Origin: Escallonia rubra
Lineage: Eukaryota > Streptophyta > Magnoliopsida > Escalloniales > Escalloniaceae
DNA: 64,000 bases
Assembly (NCBI GenBank): GCA_033065855.1
Contig: JAVXUO010002353.1
Span: 124,001 to 188,000 of the forward strand
Direction: 5' to 3'
A program made the translations under genes and the position numbers. Below, in pieces: positions 14,301 to 29,300 of this stretch; position 1 is the stretch's first letter; every line of letters starts with the position of its first letter. The notes under the pieces are model-generated. The model was not told where the DNA came from. It searched no databases and saw only the letters and a program-made list of their open reading frames with translations.

Positions 14301-17300
14301 ATTTGTTCTCAATCTCTTCAAGGCCCATATCCGCTGGCTGCAGCAGTAAGAGAACCAAGAAATCTTAGAAATTGTCCTACAGGGTGAATTAAAAAGCTAT
14401 ACAGTAAGTATTCACCTCAATGTCTTCAGGTTCAACAGGCTTTGAAGTTTTTGATTGTCCCACTCCATCTCCTTTCTTGTTGCCACCAGATTTCACAGAT
14501 CCTCCTTTCTTCACAGCAGGCTGAGATAAAAAAAATAAATAACATCTCTATGTAATGCGACCGTCGATGTGCCAAAAATGTTTTAAAACTTGGAAAAAAA
14601 AGGTGGGGGGCGGGGGGTCGTCGAAGACAAACTCACAGGTGCCTGAACAGGTTTCTTCCCACTAAGCATGCTTGCTGCCGACCTCCTAACAAATGATCCA
14701 TCTGAAGCCTGAAAGAAGATAATCAAGAAGATATCTAAACTTGTGGTTCAATAATATAAGTAAATTGACAGCCAAGAAAGTTTTGAGCAGAAGATTAATG
14801 TTTCGGAACCCTAAAAGTATAAAAGCCAAAATTAACTCTTTCAGAATAACTATAGTGTTCATAGAGGATAAAAAGTTTCAACTCTACCCCAAGGGACACG
14901 TTCAAAGGGAATGAACACAAAGTAAACGCCTGAGTGACCAAAATCAAGACTCGAGCCTCATATGAAGCCTCTCATACAACTCAAATGTAATGTTTTCCAT
15001 TCCCAATGTATAACATGTTCCTAGGTGTAGGAGTATTCATTTCCACTCAGACAAATTCATCACTTTATGACGTAGTCGGTGTTCCCGTAAAGTGGCGGAT
15101 AACATAGCTCAATGCATCTATAGAAATCAGATATCATTCTTCGTATTTGTCCCAGATTCCCCATATTTCCCTAATTATAATTGTACAAGTGATCTTTCTT
15201 TCTCATAACCGGAGTATATATAAAAAGAATCAGCTCGAAGAGGGGAATAAACCCACCTCTGCACTAGACATGCTTCCTCCTGTGGATTGGACTGTAACTG
15301 GAATTCCACGGTAAATAAGATGTGAATGTACAATTTTTTCATAAAAAAGTCACCCACACAGAATTCAACAATATTTGAAAATTTGTTATTCCTTATAAGA
15401 CACTTGAGTATTTCAAACCTGAGCCCACACCAGTTGGTGGCCCACCTCCGGAACCCCCAATCATTTCTGAAAGCTTCTTTCTTCTAACCTCATCAAGTTT
15501 CTCCAGTGACTTCTCCAAAGGCCTCATGCCAACCAACTAAACAAAAAAACCAGTAACGGTGGGTTATATTCCGTTAATTCTCAAAGAACATCCAGTTTGT
15601 ATTCAACACAAGACTGAAACTACCTTTGCCACTGCTGCCAAAACCGAAAATGCAGCATCTCTCACTTCAGGTGTCCCATCATTCAAGCACTACAAGAACA
15701 ACATGAATTTTGATAAATAAGTAAAGTAATGCCATCTGAAATTGAAAGTGAGGTTCATATGTACAAAATACTTTTTTAAAAGGCACCAGCAAAAAAAAGG
15801 CGCAAGTCTTTAAAGAATAGATGTCTGGATCGAACCTGAATATAACAGGAACACGTGCACCAGATACTTTTTTTAACAAGGAATATGTAGATTCTGAAAC
15901 TACTCGATTTAGAAGTCAAAGTGTGTGAACGGCTGTATACTTGAAAGTTGTAAGAATCTAAAGATGTAGGTACAGCAGAACTCCCAACACAAAACAAGTT
16001 GGGTCAATTTTAAGCAGATAATAGTAAGTGCAGTGGAAGTATCAAACAGAATCTGCCGAATCTAGGCATAATTGGTAAAGTAATTTATATGCAATATGTA
16101 TGATAGGATTTATAGGCCCAAACCCAGATCAAAACTTGATACATCTATCGTACTGACCTCCATACAAATTGGAACATATTCCTTGTGCAGCTTTAGAACA
16201 AGAGCCTTATTGCTTGTCTCGATACAATATGTGACCCAGTTTAAAGTCAATGAACGCACAAGTGGCACTTTATTTTTCACCGCTGCTTTAACATCTGCAA
16301 CATGAGCATTTCACTTGTTCAGTATGGAAAATTGTAAGAACACCCAAAAGGCAAAAGGTGAAAATCATCTAGCGCTTAGAAGTGCCTTCACATGGCGCGT
16401 ACTATTGGCACAAAAGTCAAAAGATACAATGTGCTGATTTTAAGCAACGATGTAACCTAGAACACGTCAATAATCAAACTGATCTCCCATGGAACGTGAC
16501 ATTAATGCAACAACTCCCAAATATACCATATTGTTTCAGGGGCAGTTTTGTTTTCTTTTGATAAGCGCGCCCCAGTGGAAGTGTCAAACAGGAAACAAGT
16601 CAATCTTGGCCCTGGTCTAACATAAAAACGGACTTTCAAATAAATACTGGATTATGTCGCAGATGAACGACATAGATATGCAAAGACAATACTACTCAAA
16701 CTTCAGTCAGCCTATCATCCCAAATTCCGCAAGGACTATATGCCTGGGAACATCATTATTTGAATGAAAACAAAAAACAAAACCCTCTTCCAGTCATCTG
16801 TCTGACTTTGTATCCAGGGTAAACATCACTGACCTCACCAGACTTTTAATAAAACAATGTGACATACCAACCTTCACTTTCATAACGTTGTATGAGATAC
16901 CTCCAACACACCAACTTACATTACTGCAATGAGTTTTAAATAACAGCAACTTTATGGAGGGAGGACTACGTGTTTCCTGTGGATACTGTTCCTCAAAAAA
17001 TTGATGTGTCTCTTGCTTTCGGTAGATACTCCAAGACTACCATACATATATAGGCATTTTAGATGACTTCAATGGATCGCTAATACAAGATTGATTTGGA
17101 AATAATTTTTTTGGTCACAGCAGTCGGATCTTCAAAAAAAAAATTAGAGATTTGGAATGTAAATTCTTACGCTGATATGAAAATGGAAATTGCTCATATT
17201 ATCTGCATGACGTCGCGTGATTGTAAGCTTAAAATCAGATTTCATACATCGCAAATGTGGTCCATACTATAAAGCCTCTTGCAATCAATCTACTTGAAAA

Positions 17301-20300
17301 AAGTCTCTCTGGATCTCAAAAGACATTATTGTTATTCTGCTGTGTTACCCAAAACTTACATATACTATTTTGAAAAGACCTGGGGCCTCCTTGACATGAG
17401 TTTAGATATACAGGATGAGCCAATTTGACCTAATAGCTTAATTGGCTCCATCCATGTATTTATGTCGATCTCATCTTTCACACTTGACCAACGTGGGATT
17501 AACACAATTCACACGTGCACCTCCCAATCCGCCCCTCACATGTAAGTCCAACTGCCATCGAAGCTCTCCCTCAAGTCCCGTCCTGCAAAGAACCACCGCT
17601 CTTCCAAGAGCGACCGACACAGGTTGCAAGGCTCTGCTTGCAACCACGGGCTTTTATAACAAGTGTAAGGAGATAACAGGAAGCCCAAGTGTCACTGTGG
17701 AGATTCACATATACAGGATGAACCTAACTTGACCTAAAAGCTTAAGCCAATATATTACAGGTCCATCCATAAATTTATGACCATCTTACTTTCTCACACA
17801 TCGGATACGGGACTAACACAATTCACAGGTGCACCACAACACAAATATCAGCTGGTAAGAAAGCTGACTACTACGTTAGTGGACCTCAATCCAGAAGTCA
17901 ACCAATACATCTATCCTTGTACTCTGTTAAATTTTGCTCTCCCTTATAATGGCCAAGTAGTCTTTCTTGTCCATGCACTCGCTTTGATCCCTCTAACAAA
18001 CGCACTTAATACGGTAAATCCAAGTGCTTCAAGAAGCCCCTAGTGGTGACCCAAATCCCAATTAATCAATAAAGAAAAAAAGAGAAGCACGGAGTTTCTG
18101 ATCATATGAGATTTAACAGATGTTTGTTGCACACAATGTCATAGTCCACTAAAGAACTGAGTGCATTAAAGCAATAAAAAAATATTGCAAAGCATAAAAG
18201 GTAAATAAAAAAGCGAAAAAATATTGACAAATATTGACAAAAAATACACACCACGATAGAGGAGTAGAACGGTAGAATAACTTACGAGTAATGAAACAAA
18301 CATAAGAGCCAAGCATAGACCACAAACAACTACAGCACTATGAACTCTAAACAAAAAAACCTGCCTTCAACAATGTCACCAAGATTTAAACACCCAGACT
18401 TGTGCAATGCTTGGAGAGTTTGAGAAAGCGCCTCTGTCATTGTGGGCTTTTTCTCCTTCAATTTTTCCTGTCAAATAAAGATTTCACTTTAATAAATAAC
18501 CTCAAAGTACCAAACGCTTATTGTTGGTTAAAAAAAGAAAAAACTCTCTTTTCACGACAGAGCTAACAAAACAACAAGAATTGCGCTTAAATTCGTTCTA
18601 AAATAAGGACTCCAAACAACTCCAATTCAGCGACACTATAGCAGCATTCAAAAGATCGGAACTAGCAAGGCAGATTTTAGGAGAAAAGTCTCAGCAAGAA
18701 TCGGGTCCAGAATACAAAGGCAAATTGCTAATAGATGTGGACCTCTGATCCATATGTAAAACACTTTACCAGGCTTAAAGTAGGTAATAAGACGTGAATG
18801 GTTTACACCGTAAGCAAGAAAGAAAGTGAAACAGAGAAATTAGATTAATGTAAATTAACACCTTTACTGCAAGTACACATTGGCCGAAAACAGATAATTG
18901 CAAAGCAGTAGAACTATAAAGGGGGTAGTGCAGGATGCCATTTAGTCTCAAGCCAACTAAAAGCAATGACTAATAAAAAATTCTCCAGGAATCATGTGGA
19001 TAGCATGAGACTGTATTGAAAAGTACAAGTAGCAAATGGCACACGCAGATCAGTATCTTCACTACAATGACGATGCACCATAGGTACATGAAAAGTCAGG
19101 AAATCCTATACAGTAACTGCAGAATCCCATGTTCACAAGTTCAGGAAAGCACACATATCAGATGGTAAACTACTTTTCGAAAGACCACGAACATCACTTC
19201 AACAAGAGGTTGCTAGCTTAAACTGCAACTAATAAGTAGACAATCCTCATCATAAATATAGATGCAGCCATCAAGTGGCTTAAAAGATGTATAAGGCATC
19301 CTGAATAACAAACTTACAAGTAAAACAGGAAGTAAAAACCGTGAATTCGCAGAAAAATGAGTTCTTAGGCCCCTGGCAAGATTTCCGATTGCTTGGACGG
19401 CCTCGACTGCAACAGCAATATTAACATCTGTGATAAGCTGCAACGAGAAATAAATTGGTGATAAATACGGAGTTGATAGGGATCCGACACTTTAAGATAG
19501 CATATTCATGGAAACGAAAGAAAAAGAGGACAACACTTGTGTGGGTCATATGTAAAAGGTTAGAATGTAAAAGGTTAGAACGATCAGGGGTATTCTGGTA
19601 ATTCCTGCAGTTAAGGATGTTATAGTATTTCCAGACATGGGTTTAATTAGGAGTCCCTTTGTAATTAAGTTAGGTTTAGTTTAGTTTGAGTAATCTGGAC
19701 GTTTCTAGATTAGACTTTAGAGGTATCCTTCACTTGATAGAGAAGGTCTCTTTTTTCTCTCTAAATAAATTATAAGCAAGCACTTAAAAACTATTGGGAG
19801 AACTTGAGGAATAGAATTTTCAGAAGCAGTGTCTTTCTCTCTTCAACAGTGAGAATCCGTTGATTCTCTTCTATGTGAGACTCCTAGAAGGCCTTAGTGA
19901 AACTCCTAAGGTTTTCATATCCTTTTTTGTTCTCTTTCCTCATTTTGTCTGAGGTTATAAAACACCAAAACGCTGTTAACAGGTGCCATTCACAGGACCC
20001 TAAAACGGCCCCAAAAATATCTCTTTCAATTCTTGAACCCAAACCCTAGATTCTCAATTACATATTCTAAAACTCTAGGCCCTAGACCACCATACCTACT
20101 TGTAGGACAGCCTTAACTACCCCTTATTAAGGTCCGTCCATTAGAAGTATATGAACAGCTCTGCATAAAAAACCTGAAAGGAAAATGATATCCAGGATAG
20201 GCATGCAGATATGTACAAACTTAAAACTTAGAATTTGACTTGCATTTACCACTTCCACGTCAGTCTCTTACACATTTTAGATACTAAACTCAATGGCAGA

Positions 20301-23300
20301 ACCTGAAGCATTTAAAAAGCATAGCCTAAACTTCACCTCTTCATTTAACATTTCAACTTGCCACATAGTAGAAAACTTACGACAAAACAGACTTTCCAAT
20401 TTCTGCCTTACAAAGCTTTGCAAATCCAAGCTTTTATTCTTTCATCTTTTCTGACTGTTGCGAGTAATTTCATATGTGAAATCTATCTCAGCTAGTAGAG
20501 TCGTTTGACAGCAATAAGCTAGGCTGGTTTGCAATACGAAGAAAAATGGTGACTGAATTATACTCTGAATACAAGCCATGGTTTGAAGGCCACAAAAGAA
20601 TGATAACATCGTATAGCAAATAGCACATGAAGACAGATTACCAGAATACCATAGAGGTAAAAAGAAAAGCTAGGAAGACTAAATACAATCAGGGTTCAAA
20701 TACCCACCATCAGATAGTACACACGTAAGAACAATACCACATCAATTTGTTTAAAAATGATTGGCCAATCAGATGGCGAGAAAGGACTTCAGAAAGGAAA
20801 CGGAAGAAAAAAATAACCAGACTACCTTCTTGAGTATCCGGCATATGTCTGTAAAATCACCGGGAGCTATTCTCTTCGTAGAAGCAAGTTTAGACAGCTC
20901 TGCCACAGCTTCTTTTCGTTCTGACCACTTGACAGCTTTCTAAAGACAAAAAGTTCTCAATTTGAATACCTCTCAGAAACTATAACTAAACACCAGTAAC
21001 ATCCATAGAGAGAAACAGCAAATGAAGTCTTGAGTGCTAGAGCAAGATGACAGAATGGGAAAGGGACTGACCACTCCATCCCCAAAGCCCGACTTCTCCA
21101 AAGGAGTCAAGATGTCAACAGGATCTACAAGTTCGTACTCGTCTATTTCCTGAGGAACTGATAAATGAAGACTTCAGACCAAGGTGAATGTGAGATAAAA
21201 ATAGACATACCATTGGAAATTAAATATTAACTATTTATTCCTGTTATCAGCTTGCTAAAACCTCGATCACTAAAACATAAAAAAAAGTTACTTTAAGGAG
21301 TCAATATGTCAACAGGATCTACAAGTTCATACTCATCTATTTCCTGAGGAACTGATAAATGAAGACGCCAGACCAAGGTGAATGTGAGATGAATATAGAC
21401 ATACCACTGGAAATTAAAATAATAACTGTTTATCCCTTTTATCAGCTTGCTAAAACCTTGATCACTAAAACATAAAAAATAAGTAAGAAAAAAGTAACAA
21501 CTCAAAAATCTTAACACCCCCAACCTACCATCAGCAGCAGATTCTTCAGAAGGACCAGAGCCCACAACTTCAGATACAGCCTCTGGTTCTGGCTCCTTGT
21601 CTTGCTCGGATCTGATAAAATAAGTTACAAGTAAACATATGTAACTGATAATCAATTCTCTTCACAAAAAGGACTTGCTTTCCGTTGAAATTTGAAACAG
21701 ATATTGCAAGTCCAAATCCGAAATTTTACTTCCTGTAGCACTGCATACAGTAGTAGCTCTACTATACTCGTCATACAGTGATCCTTCATGGATGCTCTAC
21801 AGTATTTGTCTTGAGACAATTCAGTGAGTCCATAAGATAAATGGAATATTACACATCTTAAAGACTTGTAATATGTGAGCAACAGACTAATGTGCTACGA
21901 AACGACATTCTTTAGCGTGCAGAAAAGTATAATTTTCAGAGGAGATAGAGGAACCAATTAAACAAGGCAAAAGTATGGCTTGTGAGGACATGTAAACATT
22001 GTTACATGTCAATGTACCCAAATGAACATCAAAAAATATCACTTGCTATGTCTATGTTCAGATAACAAGGGAGGTTTATGATTATTATAAGTCGCATGTT
22101 ACCAGTTTCCTGGTTATGTGATCCTAGATTACGTATTTCTGTATTTACGATAGAAGCTTGATTTCTAACTGATTCATGTCCGTCAGCATGTCCAAAACTC
22201 CTACTTTTTAGTATTTGACATATCCGATTTCCATAGCGTGTCGTATCGGCATATCGTGCCCATTCTCATGCTTTATAGTCTCCAAGAGATGAGTTTAGGC
22301 AGACTAAAATTGTGCAAAACAGCCAATCACGTCCCAATATAGCCTTTATGTTCCGCAATGCATTGAAAAGAAGATGTGTGCATGTGTGTGTGCGCGTGTG
22401 TGTACTCATATATATATATGATCTATCGTCTAAAGTTGAAATCTGATAACAAAGTTGATCTCAAAACTTCCCCAATGAGAAAGCTAAAGCTGACACACAA
22501 CAAAATATTGTGACACCAAAAAAAGACCAAAAGACCTTGTATAGCCTTTCAAGCTATGAGTTTTTAACCTCCTACACAAGTTAGATATCAATGCTGTATA
22601 TTAAGAAATGCTTCTTAAGAAAAAGCAATCACCTTATTTTGCGAGATGGTCTAGCAGACCCCGTTACATTGACAAGCTCCGCCTCCAATTCTTTTTTCTG
22701 AACAGGAAATGGAAAACAATTTTTCATCTTATATGCAAAGAACACCTAACTAAAAAATTTTAGAAGACAATAAGGCTGTGGTTCAAAATGCACATACCAT
22801 CGTGTCCCGCATTTTCTCGAACAAAATTGACTTCACTGGGTCTTTCCCAATCCACCGACAAAGTTCAAGTGTCACTCCTTTGGATGAAGCACGAACATTC
22901 TGATCTTGATGATCGAAAAGCTCCGGAAGCATCTTCAAAATTCTTTTCGGGGGCACAATCTTCGCACCAAATTCACTGGGTAAACAGAAAATATAGACGC
23001 TCAGCACAGGGAATAAGAAACTGTCATGAAAATTTGATTCCAGGATACTCATTTGCAGACCTTAATGCCTGAAACATGACATCTATAGCGGGTACAACTG
23101 CTTTGGCAACTTTATTTTTTATTGCTTTCTCCATAGCGTCCTACAATTAGATAGTCAGGTAGAGGCATAAAGCAATAAAACCAAATAAATGAAACATTTA
23201 CACCAACTAGAGCCATAAAAACAAAACCGAGCACTTAGGTATGCAAAGGAGCCTTTATTATCGAAAGACCAAGCACAAAGAAACAAAGTGATATATCTAA

Positions 23301-26300
23301 GATAGAAAAAACATCCAATTGCTTTCAACTAATGATATGGGCAAAGTTTGGAAGAAAAAAATTACAATAGCAACGATGATTCTCTAATGTCTTCAAACAG
23401 TGCATGTAAAAAATGAATATCACGATTGAAACACCAAGAGCCCTTTGGGGTTGTGAAGATAGAGAAGTCGCCAACAAATAACCACATAAGACTCCATAGC
23501 AATAAGGTAGAGCTGAAGCACAAAAGGATAGATTGGCTCTTCAAGGATGGCGAAACAAGCTCAAAGGAAAAGTCAGCAGTTCATGATTTCTCTCAGCAGT
23601 CTAAGATCTGTGTCCTGTAAACTGATGCTCGGTTTACCAATGCTCAACAGACACCTCCAATTCTGGATACAAGACACCACTAAGTACCTATTGATCGGGA
23701 ATAAATCCTTACTGAAAAGGAAAAACAGATGAGAAAAGTCAAGTAGCATCATTAATGGACTTATTTTCTACTCTGTCGATTCTAGTGGTCTTGAGAATTA
23801 AAAATTTAGCATTTGCTCTTACAAATCACCCTTCAAACTACCAAACTGATCTAAGGACAAAAGCAAAAGGCAACCCTCTAAATCGGCAACGAAAACTCAC
23901 CACTTGAACAATTTCCACCAGGTGTTGATCTACCGTATAATTTTGTCAAAAGTGTATCCCTCTTCCTTTTTTTGTATATCTATCCCTCTTCATATAGTCG
24001 AACGTTCCAAGGGACATCCTAGATGAACTGTCAGAAGGTAACTTAGATTCAGACATCGAGGTCCGGGTAAGAAAGTGTCTTCAATTGTGGGTTCTAAAGT
24101 CAAAATGGTGCCAAGAATAGATTAATTAATCCTGTTAACCCAGAATTGTACATTCGTATTAATCGAAAAAAAGATTTCTTACCCTCAATTAAAATACCGA
24201 ACTACTTGGTCAACAAATAGTAACTATGTAGCTAGAATGTATCTATCACACACTGGATTACTCTCAATAGCAATTGCAATTTTAGGAGAGCAAGAATCTC
24301 TCCAAACACTAATACAAATCTGTGCAGGGAAATTTAATAGTGGATACGATGTTTTCATCAATATTCCAGAAATAAAGTTTACTGTGGAAATTTACAACAG
24401 CAACATTGTATTAAAAAACATTAGTAAATAATATAGCAGAATTAAAATTAGATTCCAATTTTATCTTGGGGAACAACTTCTTTTCTTATTTTAAGTGGTC
24501 GGGATGGGTTGTTCAACAGTACAATAGTATTGAATACTGCAGCAATCTACAACATCACCATATTTGGTACCACTCCGGCTAGAAGAAGAAAGCTGGGTAC
24601 TTAATCTCCGAAGTTTTTTCTCTAAATGCTTATCTAAATACATGATGTCCGACGAGAAAGCTAAAACTCTATGATGGGACTGTTTTTTTTTAGTTAGGAC
24701 TAGAACGAAGATACACGGTAAAATTTCTCAGGAATCTTCTACATATATAGTTTGGTGGGCCAATGGGTATGCAATACGTAGCAGGTAGGCTTAGTCACTT
24801 TGCTATTGGGGGTCGTGGTTCGGTTTGAATCGCTTATTTGGTTCCCTTTAGCAGGACAAACACATAATAAAATACATTAGAAGATAAAAGGGGTTTGGGG
24901 CGGATTTTGGAATGATCAACCCTGTTTAAACCAGGTTGAAGCAGAGTTAGTGTTTGGCAAAAAAGGGTAAGGTGTTTAAATCACCACCATAAACCAGAAA
25001 AGAGTGATTTATGGTTCAAACATTAAGACGCTTTTAGGAAATCAGATTTAAACAAAAAAGTCCAAATTATCCTCCAACCTTTTAAATATAGATATAGATA
25101 TCAATTGCTTTAAGCACTCTTTGCAAAACATTTAAATTTAATGGTCTTTTGTCTTCTTACTCTTTTGGTGGATTACAAAAGGACTGAAAGACTAAGAACG
25201 AGGCCACAAAGTGTCGACCTTAGTAGCAAGAAACTCCTCATATCGTGATGCTTCTCTATCAGAAACTAGATTTTGCAATCCCAATCTAGAAGCTCCATGG
25301 GATCGCGTCCCAAGCTGACATGGGAACTTGATCCCGTCAGCTAAGCAGAGATGCATGGAACAAAGTGAAAGAGTACCTGAGAACCATGCCCTTTTTGACT
25401 CGATTCCTTATTTCCCTCTTCTTTCAAGTCCTTAAAGCCTCCTTATCAATTACTGACTACCCTCATCGAGAGAACATAACTTGTCAATCAGTTGTATCTC
25501 TCTGTTCAATTCATTTTTGGCATCATGTCTAACCCTATAGATGAGAGATTTACTGCCTAGAAATGTCTTGAGAAGTGAATAGCAGCAACAGAACTACTTT
25601 TACCTTTGTTATTTTCGTTATTTTCAGAGGCAAGTAGCTGGTAGCCACTTGATGTGATGAGTACAAAGTAACAATTCACCGTCGCTTATGGTATTTTCAA
25701 GGAATAAAGTGTGTATACCATAACTAGTTAAGTGTAAGACAAATTGAACAAATATTAATACCCTTTATGCATTTATGAACCCAAGCCGCCACCAACCTTA
25801 GATTCTTCCGGGTACTTAAGCTCCCCCACCCCCACCTCCGCTTCGTGAAACTAAGGTGCCGACTACATCAGCATACAATGTTCCTTTCTTCCTTGTGGGG
25901 GGACATCATACAGGAAAGTCTTGGAACCGTTTGAAGGTGTGAATGAGTCATGAAGTCAGCAGCTTAACTCCCTTCTCTTAAAGTATGACTAAAAGTGCAC
26001 TCCCATTCTCTAGTCAGCAAGTCTCTGCAATCAAGAATTATTTCACCTATTGGATGAGAGTGGTCATCTGCTGCTTTAACAAGGGATAGAGCGGTGAGGT
26101 AGTCCGATTCCAAACCTAGTTTTCTGAATGTCAGTTCCAAAAGCAAGTTCCATCAAAATTTGTGCCCATTAACCTTGCGGTAGTATTGGGGCATTGCCAA
26201 AAATTGAGCATAGCAGCCTTTTATCCCCTTCACCGTTATCCTTATACTCGCCAGGCCTAAACTAGGATTTGAACTGTCATCAGCATTGACCTTAACCACC

Positions 26301-29300
26301 CTTCAAGTGGGTGGTTCCATCTAACCATGCTAGACCTCTGTGGGGCCCTTGTTTCAAAATTGTGTTTACCTTCGGCTGCCAGATCCATCATGGATAGAAT
26401 CACTTTGAGAAGAAGATCAAGAGGGCGAGATTTGTTTGAGAGAACGTTGGTTCTTTGCTTGAATATTCACAAGGACAAATTACATATGGCACTCCTAAGA
26501 TTTATCAAAACTACACCAGGGCCTAATAATTATTTTTATTACACTATATGCCACACTTTTTAATTTTTCAGTGCACAAAGTCAACGGAACCAATGAAACT
26601 ACTATAATACCCTTCATAAAAAATATATATTTACCCAATTCACCTTCACCGCCACCACACAACTAAATCACACGGCTCTGTCCCGCCATGCCTCGATAGT
26701 GCTATAACAAAACCCCCACTGCCCCATCCCGTCGGATCTACACCCAACCACTACCGAAAATAAACCCACCACTGCCAGATCTACAACCCATGCCCCGCCA
26801 ACACCTGCAAAAAACAAACCCACCACCGCCGATCTACACCACAACCACCACTGCCCCGCCACCACAAACAAACCCACCACAACTGATCTATACCACAACC
26901 ATCAACCCATTCGCAAAGACAATCACTAATCACATAAATTTATAATCCCACCCACATATTACTATAAATGAACCCACCATTGCCAATCTTTGTGCATGCA
27001 TCTGCGTGTGGAGTGGGGGGTATAATGGGCAGCAGGCGACGGTGGGTTTGGGTTGGTTGGTGGTATAAATGTGGGTTTGGATCGGTGTGTATGACGGTGG
27101 TGACGGGCAGTGTGTGTGCGTGCGCGCGCATTTGCGGGAGAGGTGTGTCATGCGTGTTTGGGTAAGCCAAGCTCTTTCCCTCTCTCATTCCATTTTCGAC
27201 GCTTTAGTGGCAACAAATGTTCGAAGACTGGCCGGTGGACCTTGTGTTATTTTATTTTTTTAGGGTGGAGGTGTGTAAGGGGCATACAACGGTGATGGGC
27301 AGTGTGTTACCGGGGGGGGAGGGTGTATCTGATGGTTTGTTGGCGTCCATGATGGTGGCTGAAGAACAAGAAGACATTTTAAGGGCAATTTAGGTAGATC
27401 CTAAAAAATTGTGTGGTGCCCAAACTTTTATTCATGGATCCTCATCGAAATTGAGTTTTGTGTAAGGGAAAATTGTGCAGAATACCCTCGTGGTTTGGCA
27501 TTGTTAAAAAAAAGCCACCTCGTGCTACAAAAGTTGTATAAAGGCACATGAAATTGCAAAGGTGTTAGCATCATAAAATTTCCGTAACAAAATGATGAAA
27601 ATGTCTAAATTGCCACTCTATATAAATCAGAATGCATCAATTTTTCATTTCTAAATCTAGGGTTTTAATGTTGGTGTTGGTGTTGGTGCTTATGGACAGT
27701 GCTAGGCTTGTGGTTGGTGCTTAGGGCTAGTGGCGGTGGCGCAAGTGGCTTGGCTCGATGGCGAGGCTGGCGGCAGCGCAAGTGGGGATTAATGGGGCTG
27801 ACACAAATGGTAACAGCACAAGTGGAGGTTGAGGGGGCTGTCGGCGGCTTAGATGTTGTTGATTTACCCGAATTGAAGGAACTCAGATCTAGGGTTTCAA
27901 TCGCACGTTGCGATTTGAAACTATAGATCTTAGTTTGTGCGATTAGGGTACGAATTGTTGGTGGCCACAGCGGGATTAGGGTTTGATCTTAGTTTGTACA
28001 AATTGTTGCGATTAGTTTGGGCGGTGATGGCTTCAGCGAGACTAGGCAGTGATGGCAGTTGCAGCATTGGGCAGTGATGGCGGCAGCAGGATTAGATGGG
28101 GTTGTTGCCAATGACGGGATTGGGTGCAGTAGTTGGTGGCGGCGGGATTGGATGAGGCAGATGGTGGCGTCGGTTATGGGTGGCGCTGGTGGCAGACGTG
28201 GTGGTGGAGGCGGGATTGTGAAGGGGCTTACACCGGTTGTGCACGATGACGGGGCTGGCGGCAGCGTAGGCACAACAGGCTGGGTGATGGCAAATGGGGG
28301 CGGTGCTGGTGAGGGTGGCAGCTAGGGTTTTGGTTGTTAAGGTGGCAGCTAGGGTTAGGTTTTGGTGGAATTGGAGAAGAAATTGGGACTTGTTTGGGAG
28401 AGATGAAAAGGGAGGGTACTTTAGTCAGTTCAATATATAATTTTTTCCTGAACGCATTTTTCAAGAGAGTGAAGAGCACACCCCGTTAATTTAGATGGCT
28501 TCTCTAACAGTTGCAACAAAATAAGCACTAAAGGGAGGCCTTTGCAACTTTTATAACCTCAGGTGGCTTTTTGTAACAACCCCAAACTACAGGGGTATTC
28601 TACGCAATTTTCCCAGTGTAAACATACTATAAATCATAGGGACGGAGTGTAATAAGAACAGTTAATAGGCGATAAGTGTAATTTCGATAAACCTCAGGAG
28701 TGTAGTGTGTAACTTGTCGTGTATACAAGCAGGACACTCCAAAAAGGCTGGGGCCAGTCAGTGATGTTTGAGCCAGCGTTTAAAACCATTAGCAAGGAAG
28801 CTTGGATTGTTAGAGAGGAATGGCAATTTAGCCCAGACATCCTTACCTTCAAGACATGTCCTCGCGACGTGATCTGTTTTTATGTCATCAGGGTTCAAAC
28901 TTCACAAGTGGCACAATCTATCATTTGCCTTTTGTGTGAACATAAGACCTCTACTCTTTGTGGCCTATTACTTTTCATACCCGCCTCCATACACTGTTTT
29001 CGGCCAGGCCTTCTTCACTTCTTAAAGAAAAAAAGGACTGAACCAAAACCACTCCTCAACAGGTCACTGCACCCAAAAAAGCTACCCTTCAGCCATTTTC
29101 TATTCAACTTCTTGCACCTCCTTGTTTCACCACCATCTTTGCCACATGGAGGCCTATGTCTATCTAGATTCTCCGAACACAAATTTTAGCAATATCCTAA
29201 CAAAACTAAACATCTCATTTCACATTATACTTAAAAATCATCTCCGTGATCCTTCTTGAAGCGAACTGACCATGTAGTACTTAAATGTTCTATTCAAGCA

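Larger units (their letters stand above)
14416..21157 (-). other. MOR1: MOR1 exons 8-17: TOG2 and second linker
   Basis: Exons: 8 21072-21157; 9 20826-20939; 10 19318-19437; 11 18365-18467; 12 16158-16294; 13 15624-15689; 14 15419-15536; 15 15257-15297; 16 14637-14708; 17 14416-14520. They encode about residues 267-587. TOG2 includes PQEIDEYELVDPVDILTP, KAVKWSERKEAVAELSKLAS and NDGTPEVRDAAFSVLAAVAK. Exons 14-17 form a Gly/Ser/Lys-rich basic linker, which in this family is thought to contact the microtubule lattice. The intron after exon 11 begins with GC (plus-strand bases 18363-18364). The nearby GT would create a stop, so the GC donor is required. Confidence 0.92.

Noticed and set aside
26668-28479. 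Several overlapping Gly-, Pro- or His-rich open frames
   Set aside because: Low-complexity sequence inside the nested MULE-like elements; read on both strands with no family match.
28719-29189. A 156-codon plus-strand open frame in MOR1 intron 3
   Set aside because: No recognisable domain, opposite strand within an intron, no neighbours that support a gene.
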